64,000 nt of DNA from Crotalaria pallida (Eukaryota > Streptophyta > Magnoliopsida > Fabales > Fabaceae). The translations under genes were made by a program, and so were the position numbers. The stretch covers positions 104,015,639-104,079,638 of the forward strand of contig CM075653.1 in assembly GCA_037953625.1 (NCBI GenBank). Direction: 5' to 3'. The notes under the pieces are model-generated. The model was not told the DNA's origin. It ran no database searches and saw only the letters and a program-made list of their open reading frames with translations. Position 1 is the first letter of the stretch; each line of letters begins with the position of its first letter. Shown piece after piece: positions 35,020-45,208 of this stretch.

Positions 35020-35400
35020 ACACCGTTTGGATGACGGTCCGTTTGGATGACGGAATGTGCCTAGGTGGCATGTAATATATTAATCAATTTCCTTCAATCT
35101 TAAAAATGATGCATTCATTTGGAGTTTGGATGGTAAGTCGTTTATCATGTTTTGGTAACATGAGGAGGGCCTCTGGGAGTGCCAATACGCTTGCTTAATG
35201 ACACGCCGTTGACGTGGTCGGCTGAGTGGATGCCGATACGGTTATACCATTTGGATGATGGGCCGTTTGGATGACGGTACGTTGCTCGGGTGGCACAATA
35301 TAACATTGCTCGGGTGGCATAGATTCCAAGCTTGTCATGTACATTCTTGGTGAATGTACGAACTGTTGTATACCTAGGAATACAACGCACTGGTGAGTGC
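35020..35400. repeat. Short hairpin cluster of the solo LTR
   Basis: Small inverted repeats include CCGT-ttggatg-ACGG (three times), TGCC-taggt-GGCA, GTACATTC-ttggt-GAATGTAC, TTGTAT-acctagga-ATACAA and GCACT-ggtg-AGTGC. In order along the LTR it corresponds to the TTCTGGGAA-type cluster of the related LTR, but uses mostly different stems. Confidence 0.55.
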
Positions 35401-35656
35401 TGGGTTGTCAGGGATGGACGTCAAAGAGTGACATAGAATGATGGAGATAGGCATGAGAGCTAGATTCATGCATCATGCCACTCATTTGAATTAAGTGTGA
35501 TAAATGAAACAAGTATGAGCATCCTAATTGCATTCAATAACTGCTAAGTGCTAAATGTGATTGTTGTTCATTGTTGCATATTTACATATTCATATGGTGC
35601 AAATTTATACTCTGTTGATTATGTGTATAGAAATGCTTACCCCTATGCCCTTGTAG

Positions 35657-36130
35657 GTGATGTCACGTTACATCGCTTGCATCGAGATCCGGCCACTTTT
35701 TAGTGGCATATGGATCTATGAGGATCACCGAACGGTCTTCGAGGGAGAGGTAGAGGTTATCTTCTACCATCCCAACTCGATGGTCCGGTTTCATCCTCGT
35801 AGATTTAGGACTCCCATCATGTACACTATGCACGTACCCCTCTTTTATACTTACCATGGACCACCTCCCACGCGACCAGCTCGCTCTTACCATAGTTTTC
35901 GTTTTCAACCTACCCGCTCTCACCCTTTTACTTCGAGAGTCGTCCGCGAGGAGACTCCCCCTTCTGATTCGAGGAGCCCAGTCCGGGTCTCACCATCACC
36001 TGACCCTGTATGCAGTGGTAGGGTACACTCTCCCTCGAATGAGATCGAGGAGGATCCGGTGGAGGACGAGAGCGGAGGCGAGCCTGTCGTGCATTTTACT
36101 GGGAGTGATGGGAGGGACGATGACCCCTAG
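35657..36130 (+). other. Open frame of 157 codons inside the solo LTR
   Basis: The frame begins MMSRYIACIE and ends SDGRDDDP, with a proline/serine-rich middle and an acidic end. I recognise no family. It lies after the 'cccctatgcccttgtaggt' phrase shared with the homologous LTR, which lacks an equivalent frame. It could be chance, or a piece of a small protein carried in the LTR. Low confidence that it is a gene. Confidence 0.2.
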
Positions 36131-39100
36131 GTATGTGCATATGGTATGTGATGAGGATCAGTGGATCCGATGTGTGGAGGCTGTGGAGGACACTTTGCTG
36201 CTGCTGATGCTTTGATGATGATGCTACTACTACCTTACTACTTATGTTCCTTGGAGACTACTGCTATCACTACTACTACATCTGATGCTGCCGGATCTAC
36301 GTGACCACTCCTAGAGTCCATATTTTGTTATGTATATATTATGTAGATATACTTTTGAGTACTCTAGGCTATGGTTATATGAGGATGTAGATCTGTGATG
36401 GACTTGTATATGGTTCTTGGAGACTGATGATGGGACTATGTAGACATGGCTCTTTTCATATATAAAATCTATGTTTGATATTATTACTAGTTGCATAGTC
36501 CTATAATTTCCGCTTACTCTGATTTAACCTATTTAAGAGTTCGGCTGTGAAAAGTATCCGATGGTATCCGTTTATCAATTAAAGCAAGGGGTAGCTTCAT
36601 TCATTTTCTATTACATAAATATGACTTCAAGATACGAAGGTTACCCAATTCACTAAAAGATTTTAGAACTTGTCGAACTCGATATAATTGTTTAAAATGA
36701 TTTCGAATTTCTTCTCCAAGAATTCCAAGTTTTAGTTTGTGCACCCGCTTTTCAAAGAAAATTGTATTTTCACATTTTCTTAATAATCACAAGTCCATAT
36801 ATTATCCACTATTAAAGCTTAAGTACTATATTATTTTTGGATAATCAAGAAGGGTGTCACACATAGTGTAATCATCATATTACATTCCCAAAATATATCA
36901 AATGTAACAAGCCCATTAATACCAAATAAGTATTATTATGAAACTGAATTCCTCTTATGATACCTCTTTCCAAAATATGTATCATATAAATTTTATTAAA
37001 AAACAGATTTGTTATAGAGCTGGTCACTGGTCCTTTGTCCAAACATCCTTTTGGTCGGATCCTCGATATCTGCACAACGGGTTCCCAACCCACACTTTCT
37101 GCACTCTGCATGCACCTAAGGGACATCTTCCTTTACTGACTCTTGTGCAAGCTAGATGCACGATCAATACCTAATAAGGGCATGGGGGTTAGCTATACAT
37201 ATTCGCATAATCAAATGAGAATAAAACTAACATCCACAAGTTAACATGTAGCAAATCATGATGCATAATCATATGAGCACACCCGGTTAATCTTAATAAT
37301 TCTTTCAATGCAGGTGGCATGATGCATGATTTCCTTCCACAACTGGGGCCTCTAAAAGTCCATCTTGGACGTCCATCCAATACACCGTTGTGTTCCCGGA
37401 ACTCCGACATTCGTTCCCAGAACGTAATGCCGAACCATACTTGGATAATACGCATCACTCCCAGAGTGTGCACCACGTTCCCAGAACATGTAGCAAACCA
37501 TACTTGGAATAATAAGCACCACTCCCAGAGTGTGCACCACGTTCCCAGAACGCATACGTTCCCAGAACGCATAAAAACCAGGTCCCGGACACTGGCCACA
37601 TATCTATAATGTGTCATCAAGTAGGTTGCATATCAATGTGTTCCCAGAACACTAACATACGTTCCCAGAACGTATAAAACCAGGTCCCAGACACTGGCCA
37701 CATATCTATAATGTGTCATCAAGTAGGTTATAATTTGGTACTCCCGGAGTACCCTCCTCATATTCCCAGAATATGATAAACGTTCCTACCAACCCATCTT
37801 CCATTCTATATGCATGGATGCACAATCATCAAGGTTGGTTTTATCTTTAATTCTATTATTATACCAATGTGTTCCCAGAACGCTAACATACGTTCCCAGA
37901 ACGTATCGCAAACCATACTTGGAATATAATCAAGCACCACTCCCAGAGTGTGCATCACGTTCCCAGAACGTGTCCAAGAAACCATGTCCCAGACAATGGC
38001 CACATTCCCAGAATGTGTCATCAAGTTGGTTGCATCAGTTTAGTACTCCTAGAGTACAGGGTCGTGTACCCCGAACATCACAAACAATCCTTGCCAACCT
38101 ATTTCATAACCTTTCTCTATGCATGCACTGCAAACATAATTACTAAGGTTGGCCTTTCCATTAATTACTGTAATTTTGAAATATTCCAATTTCTCTTTTG
38201 AATGATTTATTTGAGGTATAGACTTTGACACAAAATTCTCCTTTGAATTATCTCAAAACATGCCCTTAATCAGTTTAACAATGTTTATACCTCAAAACCA
38301 CTGTTTATATCATTCAAAAGTCTAGATCACATTTTATTGTCCAATGAGCATAATTTCCTCTTGAAACTATCTCATTACCTTAAGGTATTAATTCTTTAAC
38401 TGCAATCTGAACTATAACAGTGAAATCAACTTATTTTCAGATTGTTTTCCATGAAATTAAGGCCTAGATTTGAGTAGGATTTATAAGACCACAATGCTGA
38501 TTTTGTAAACTTATTTTCTTTTGCATTTTAACAGTGTCTAACCGGTTACGGATATCGAGTAACCGGTTAGATTATGCAGTCTGACACTAAAACATGAGTT
38601 TTAACAAACCATTCTCTTCACTACTCAAATCTAACCAAATTTCAACCTTTAACAGAGTACATATACCTTAAATAAATATGTTTAAACACAGAACATATCT
38701 ATCTTGCATGCATTCAATTTGGATACACCAATTGCACATAATTGCACATATTTCACAACTTAATGCATCAATACACATAATATCCAATTAAGTCATGAAA
38801 TCAACATCAACATAGCTTACATGCATCCAGATAACCTTGCTCAAAACAACAATTGAGCTCAAATTGGCCTCCAAGCCATTTAACCATTTCAACTTATGCC
38901 CTTTGAGTCTCTTGGTGACTCATCCTATATTCTACCACAATTTATTCTCATTCTAGCAAATAGTAAGCTTCCCTCTTACCTTAGGTTCGTGCTTGAACAA
39001 GATTTGAGAAGAGATTTGAGGTAGAACACCAAACACCCAAAGCTCCTCCTCAAACCAGAACCGTTTTGACATGGTAGATTGATCAAGGAATTTGGAACAT

Positions 39101-39916
39101 GAAATGGACATGGAAATTAGGGAAAATGGTCATTATCAAAACCATGCAACATGAGCTTTGAAAGGAAATCAAGTCTAGAACAAGAGAAGGCTTGAGCTTA
39201 CCAAATTCGAGCTTCAAAGTCAGCTCCAGAAACCAGAAGCTGAGGTTTGGCAGCACCAACACCCTTACTTTGCAAGCTTCGTTCTCTTGATTCAGGGACT
39301 ATCAACTCACAAACTTTATATCAATACAAAGCCTTTGATTTGAGCTTTGTAACTGTGTATCACTCATGTTCTAACTCTCAGAAACGAAAGAGAATTGCAA
39401 GAAACGATTCTAAAACCCTAGAACAGAGCTTCCCCCTAATTTCAGAGCAGCAACAACCCAATTCTTCAGAATTGAGGGTTTTTATAGAAGAATCAAGCTT
39501 GGATGCACCTTGACGCGTGTTTTCCACTGGATTAGGGCTGTATTCGTGGCGAATTCTGGATTAATTGGGTGATTACTCATCAAAATCCACTAACCCAGTT
39601 TCTGAGTTCATCGTGTAACCGGTAACAGAGCCCTTCTAACCGGTTACATACTGATAAAATTCAAAAATTAATAATTTAATTACTTTTACTTCAAAAACCT
39701 TTCTAATATTGCAATTTGGTCCCAACCCAAGGACTAAATTACAATATTCACATTTTTGTACAAAATAACCATATAAAAATATATCTCATATTTTTATATA
39801 TAAAAACACATAATGTACAAAAACTAAAACCTTTAAAACTAATATAAATCAATTATAAATTAATTGTGATAATTAATTTTTCGGTTATTTGGGAGACGAA
39901 AATTAGGGGTGTTACA

Positions 39917-42520
39917 CTGGGCAGCCAAAAAACCATATTTCAAGGCCAAAAGCATCCAACATAAGTAAAGTACTCTTACACAACTTTTTGACCAAGACCT
40001 TGTGGTCACTTTATCTTGCACGCCTATGACCAGCCTTGGGAGGGGTTCTTCATTCAGATTTCATCCTTTATTAATTACACTTGAGATCCATATTCATTCA
40101 GTTACTCATTTCACTTCCAAGAGAACCAAAAAGAGCAAAATTCTTCTTCTCTTTTCTTGCCAAAACCGTGAGCATCAGTTGGCTTTTAGGTCCAGATTTT
40201 TGTTCTTAAACTATTCATTTTCCTCTCATTCAATCTATAATCCAACCCTTCTAAGTTTCCAACCATTAAAAGACCAAAAATATTTCCCATTCTCACCATT
40301 AAAACCGAATCATTCAAGGAGTTAGAACACAATCTTGTTCTAATTCTTAAAAAGGCCTAAACACTTAACCTTCATCATTCAAGGAGCAATTTCATTTTAG
40401 GATCTCTCATCTTCATCTAATCTCAAAGGATTTTCTAAACCAAGAAAATTGAGAAATTTTGACTCATTTTACACTTCCAAGTATATGAATTTCGTGCTTG
40501 TGTTAGAAAAGCGAAAGAGGGTTTGAAATTTTATTAAAAACTAATTCTGAATAGGAATTCACTTTTTGTCGGTTTTGCATAACTTTTTCGTTTTAATTAT
40601 GAATTGAATGATTCCAAAGCCAAAAATTTTGTAGAAAATTATTTTATAAATCTAGACATTATCTAGATGAAATTTAGAGAAGGATTTCGAAATTTTGGAA
40701 ATTTCTTTATTTATTTCCAATTCTTGAGATTTAACTAGTGTTTTTACCAATTTCAGGTTTTGTCTTCTTGAAAAATAATTAGAAGAATTATGAATTATTA
40801 ATTCATATTTTTATTTTCATATAGCTACTGTATAAAAGTGATTTAAATTTTATGAGGAGTTATTTTACACATACTTATCATATTTTACTCATTTATCATA
40901 CATTAAGTATCCTAGAAGTCCCAAAATCCTACCTAAAATGGACTATACTTAGAATAAAATAATCCCCAACTACCTCCACCTATTGGCACGTCTAGCTCTA
41001 CTCATGAGCTGCCAAGATTACTTTATTGGCATTCTTGGTCAGTCTTGGGCAGCCAAAAAGCCATATTTCAAGGCCAAAAGCATCCAACATAAGTAAAGTA
41101 CTCTTACACAACTTTTTGACCATGACCTTGTGGTCCCTTTAACTTGCACGCCTATGACCAGCCTTGGGAGGGGTTCTTCATTCAGATTTCATCCTTTATT
41201 AATTACACTTGAGAGCCATATTTATTCATTTACTCATTTCACTTCCAAGAGAACCAAAAAGAGCAAAATTCTTCTTCTCTTTTCTTGCTAAAAGCGTTAG
41301 CATCAATATGGCTTTTAGGTCCAGATTTTTGTTCTTCTTCTACTCATTTTCCTCTCATTCAATATATCATCCAACCCTTCTATGTTTCCAACCATTAAAA
41401 GACCAAAAATATTTCCCATTCTCACCATTAAAACCGAATCATTCAAGCAGTTAGAACACAATCTTGTTCCAATTCTAAAAAAAGGCCTAAACACTTAACC
41501 TTCATCATTCAAGGAGAATTTTCATTTTAGGATATCTCATCTTCATCTAATCTCAAAGGATTTTCTAAACCAAGAAAATTGAGAAATCTCGACTCATTTT
41601 ACACTTCCAAGTATATGAATCTCGTGCTTGTGCTAGAAAAGCAAAAGAGGGTTTGAAATTTTATTAAAAACTTTTTCGTTTTAATTATGAATTGAAAGTT
41701 TCCAAAGCCAAAAATTTTGTAGAAAATTATTTTATCAATCTAGACATTATCAATATGAAATTTGGAGAAGGATTTCAAAATTTGGAACTTTCTTTATTTA
41801 TTTCCAATTCTTAAGATTTAACTAGTATTTTTACCATTTTCAGGTTTTGACTTCTTGAAAAATAATTAGAAGAATTATGAATTATTAATTCATATTTTTA
41901 TTTTCATATACCTACTGTATAAAAGTGATTTAAATTTTATGAGGAGTTATTTTACACCTATGTATCATATTTTACTCATTTATCATATATTAAGTATCCT
42001 AGAAGTTCCAAAATCCTACCTAAAATGGTCTATACTTCGAATAAAATAATCCCCTACTACCTCCACCTATTGGCATGCCTAGCTCTACTCATGAGCTGCC
42101 AACATTACTTTATTGGCATGCTTGGTCAGTCTTGGGTAGGAAAAAAACCATATTTCAAGGCCAAAAGCATCCAACATAAGTAAAGTACTCTTACACACTT
42201 TTTGACCATGACCTTGTGGTCCCTTTATCTTGCACGCCTATGACCAGGCTTGGGAGGGGTTCTTCATTCAGATTTCATCCTTTATTAATTACACTTGAGA
42301 GCCACATTCATTCACTTACTCATTTCACTTCCAAGAGAACCAAAAAGAGCAAAATTCTTCTTCTCTTTTCTTGCCAAAACCGTGAGCATCAGTTGGCTTT
42401 TAGGTCCAGATTTTTGTTCTTCAACTATTCATTTTCCTCTCATTCAATCTATAATCAAACCCTTCTAAGTTTCCAACCATTAAAAGACCAAAAATATTTC
42501 CCATTCTCACCATTAAAACC
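39917..42520 (+). repeat. Tandem array, units starting 39917, 41047, 42135
   Basis: Units are phased here on the phrase GGGCAGCC or GGGTAGG, followed by AAAAA and 'ccatatttcaaggcc'. Two unit types alternate: A (about 1125-1130 bp, containing 'cactttttgtcggttttgcataac') and B (about 1087 bp, lacking that stretch). Unit content resembles an LTR: a 'ctgtataaaagtg' TATA-like site and a pyrimidine-rich leader with 'agagaaccaaaaagagcaaa'. No protein is encoded. The third unit here is cut by Tat-2. Confidence 0.85.
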
Positions 42521-43156
42521 TGTAGGGTCTGCCGACCATATAAGGACTCAAGTCTCATTTAAGGGGCTCTTCAAGGACCTTTCCCTCGGTTTACTAAGTA
42601 CAAACGTCCCCCGCTCGGACTCGTTGGCTCTGAGCATACAAAAGGACCATGCTCGGACTTGATGGGGCCGAGCCTTACAAACGGTTTTCCACTCATCAGG
42701 CTCGGGACTCTAGGGCCGAGACATACTGTCGGCTTGTGGATAGATTCAGACCCTTTCAGGTTTCTTTTCCCCTCCGCAAATCTCTCCTAGATTCTCGCTA
42801 ACAGCATAGACATGAGATCTTGAGCTGATCCTATCTAGATTCTAAGAGTTTAAACCTCCGGTATTATCTCACAGAATCCTGGTTTAGCTCTACCCTGATA
42901 CAGGTCCCATACGGCCCATATCAGCCTCCTCCAAACCCTATAAATAGCTCATAACAGCTAGGGTTTCAGGTACGTACTCTCATCCCTAAGTTGACACTCT
43001 GCACACACCTGTTGACTGGGGAAACCCTGCTTTTCCCAACTGGAACTGCAGAAACACCATAAAGTCACATATTAACACTTGATCCTCTCTTGGGCTCCTG
43101 GTTCCATAATCTTGAGCACTTAGAGGAATATGAACATAGTGTTCAAGGACACTACA
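42521..43156 (+). repeat. Tat-2 5' LTR
   Basis: It begins TGTAGGGTCTGCCGACC and ends GGACACTACA, with a TATA box at 42939-42946. The primer site TGGCGCCGTCTGTGGGGA follows at 43158. Confidence 0.95.
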
Positions 43157-43210
43157 TTGGCGCCGTCTGTGGGGAACGAATAATCAGTATCCCCACCACT
43201 CACCGCACTA

Positions 43211-45208
43211 ATGGCGAATGATAATGACAACAACCAAGGAGACCTCCGCCGTCGCCTTAGGGTAAGGCCACCTAAGAACGCTGGACCAAGGAATGTTGGT
43301 GGAAGGAATGTAAGGGACAGACTTTCCCCTGGAGGACCCCCTGAGGGCAACCAGGTTGAAAATCCCCAGGATCCTCCAGTTGTCCAGCCTGCTGATCCAG
43401 TTGTTCCGGAGGTCCAAGCGCCCGCCACCGTCCCTCCGGTTGTTGAAGGCCACGAACGACGATCTCAGCCGCGTCGCGTGTCTGATGGCCATGAGTCGGA
43501 ATGGCGTGACACAGCAGATTCTGGGCCATATCAATCTAGGAGGGCCCCTGCCGGATCGCGAACTGGGGAGGAGCGACGAGTTGAACGTCATGCTTGCGAT
43601 AACTCCCGAGCCGATCGATCTGATAGGGGAGTACCACACTTTACTAGAGGCCGCTTTGGAACGCTTCAGGGTGGCGAACGTTCCGAATCTCAAGGAAGAT
43701 CCTACATGACAACCTCTTCGGCCAGGAGGAGAGAGGAGTCAATTATGGAAATACTGAGAACCCAAACTTCATTGATTGAAAAGCAAAACCAGGCTATTGC
43801 TACTCTACAGCAGCAAAGCATGGCTAGACTTGCCGAGCAAGGCCCTCGCGTGGCTCTCGGCAACCCAATTAACCTTCCCCCACCGCCACCCCTCAATTTT
43901 AATGTGACTCATGAACCGGCAGTTACAGAACCCCATCCTGGACACCCCTTTACAGCAGCAATTATGGCATTTCGGACTCCACAAACTTATATGGGCCATC
44001 AGAATGTCTCCCGGTACAATGGGACGACCGATCCGATGGATCACATTGCATCTTACGAGTCTTCCATGATGTTTTATGGAGGAGAGGATGAGATGAAATG
44101 CCGATCTTTCTCAATGACGTTAGGCCCGGCGCCGTTGAGATGGTTCAACTCCCTACCAGCTAACTCCATTAGTTCTTGGGCTGAGCTTAGAAGAGTTTTC
44201 CTGAATCGATATACAGCCAGCATGTCACAGCCCAAATCAGACCATTCATTAGCTGGAGTTGCACAAAGACCTGGCGAGTCTTTACGCGACTATCTGGCTC
44301 GGTATCAGCAAGAGGCCAGTGGCATATCTGGTTTGCAGTCGGGGGTATCCGTTCTTCTGCTTACCCAAGGACTGCAAGGTGGAGATTTCAAGGATTGTCT
44401 GATCGGGGAACCACCTAGTAACATGGCGGAACTGAGAGAAAGATCCAGGAAATATGTTAATCTAGAGGAGTTCCGAAGGATTAGCACTGCAGCAAGGAGT
44501 GCCGAAGGACGACATGAGCAACGTCCTCGCCAAAACGAGGCTCGTCAGAATGATCGTTTCCGAGATAAGGGAAGGAAAGATAAGAGAGAACAAGAGAGAG
44601 GAGAAAAACTGCCTCCCAAAGGCAAGTATGATGAATATACCCAGTTAACAGTCCCGAGGAGTCAAATCCTTCGTGAGACTATGCATACAGAGATGCGTAA
44701 CATCACTCGGCCACCAGCCTTGAGAAAGGCGGCCCAAAAGGATAGGACGAAGTATTGCGATCATCATGGTGGATGGGGGCATACCACCGACCAATGTATC
44801 CAGCTGAAGGATTTGATCGAAGAGATGGTAAGGGATGGTAAGCTTCAACACTATATTGGAGAAGCGTTGCGCAAGCGTTCCAGAAGGAAAAGCCCCTCGC
44901 CTCCCAGAACTGAACAGAAGAGGAATAAAAGCCCTTCACCACCAGCGGGCGGAGCCCCTATCCAGCAATCCGAGAAAGGCAACGATTTCCTCATTGGCAC
45001 CATTGCTGGAGGATTTGCTGGTGGTGGGGAAAAGAAATGTGATCGCAAGAAGTATGTGGGACAAGTTCTCTCGGTGGCAAGCCGACCGATACAAAAACCC
45101 AGAAAGAAAAGTGTGGTCATCAGTTTTAGCGATGAGGATTTTGAAGACATCCTACAGGACCACAATGACCCAATGTCGTCACGGCAAGGATTGGCAACTA
45201 CGAAGTAA
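43211..45208 (+). CDS. gag: Tat-2 gag and start of protease region, frame ends early
   Basis: The frame starts MANDNDNN 36 bases after the primer site, like Tat-1. It has a basic RRRLRVRPPKNA stretch, a proline-rich part, a coiled-coil-like SLIEKQNQAIATLQQQS segment, the gag core (APLRWFNSLP onward) and the zinc knuckle variant CDHHGGWGHTTDQC at about residue 515. Near 45175 one base is missing relative to Tat-1, so the last 11 or so residues are out of frame and it stops at 45208, before the protease active site. Tat-1 is open across this point, so I read it as a deletion, not a programmed frameshift. Confidence 0.9.
   Translation: MANDNDNNQGDLRRRLRVRPPKNAGPRNVGGRNVRDRLSPGGPPEGNQVENPQDPPVVQPADPVVPEVQAPATVPPVVEGHERRSQPRRVSDGHESEWRDTADSGPYQSRRAPAGSRTGEERRVERHACDNSRADRSDRGVPHFTRGRFGTLQGGERSESQGRSYMTTSSARRREESIMEILRTQTSLIEKQNQAIATLQQQSMARLAEQGPRVALGNPINLPPPPPLNFNVTHEPAVTEPHPGHPFTAAIMAFRTPQTYMGHQNVSRYNGTTDPMDHIASYESSMMFYGGEDEMKCRSFSMTLGPAPLRWFNSLPANSISSWAELRRVFLNRYTASMSQPKSDHSLAGVAQRPGESLRDYLARYQQEASGISGLQSGVSVLLLTQGLQGGDFKDCLIGEPPSNMAELRERSRKYVNLEEFRRISTAARSAEGRHEQRPRQNEARQNDRFRDKGRKDKREQERGEKLPPKGKYDEYTQLTVPRSQILRETMHTEMRNITRPPALRKAAQKDRTKYCDHHGGWGHTTDQCIQLKDLIEEMVRDGKLQHYIGEALRKRSRRKSPSPPRTEQKRNKSPSPPAGGAPIQQSEKGNDFLIGTIAGGFAGGGEKKCDRKKYVGQVLSVASRPIQKPRKKSVVISFSDEDFEDILQDHNDPMSSRQGLATTK

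Larger units (their letters stand above)
33268..36861 (+). mobile_element. Solo LTR of a related chromovirus-type family, 3.6 kb
   Basis: It runs TGTAACACCCC...GGGTGTCACA, with CATAG duplicated at 33263-33267 and 36862-36866. There is no primer site, pol or second LTR, so it is most simply a solo LTR left by recombination. It is homologous to the host LTR in the opposite orientation: both share a 'tagtcc.tgggttgggacc' phrase about 170-200 bp in, a leader around 'caatacaaagctcacatca.gagctttgtat', and similar ends. It carries TACTCGAGTA pairs instead of TAACCGGTTA. Confidence 0.85.
25938..39916 (-). mobile_element. Minus-strand chromovirus-like Ty3/gypsy element with 3.4-kb LTRs
   Basis: The LTRs are 25938-29301 and 33084-39916, the latter split by a solo LTR. 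They have TGTAACAC...GTGTTACA ends. The element lies in an array unit; its flanks are TTGGG and CTGGG, a 5-bp duplication with one change. The orientation is minus: the initiator-Met primer site is read on the minus strand beside the right LTR, and a polypurine tract lies beside the left LTR. The internal part is only 3.8 kb and heavily mutated, with traces of protease, RT and RNase H but no clear gag. Without the nested insert it is about 10.4 kb. Confidence 0.88.
33084..39916 (-). repeat. Chromovirus-like element, 5' LTR in element sense (right copy, interrupted)
   Basis: The LTR covers 33084-33267 and 36867-39916, with a solo LTR and its 5-bp duplication between. TAACCGGTTA pairs are at 38539-38569 and 39616-39646; the third pair of the left copy is missing in the 175-bp deletion near 38267. 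The hairpin cluster is at 37388-38085. Confidence 0.88.

Noticed and set aside
33268..36861. A complete small retroelement instead of a solo LTR
   Set aside because: No second terminal repeat, primer site or purine tract is visible inside; only the outer LTR ends and a 5-bp duplication are present.
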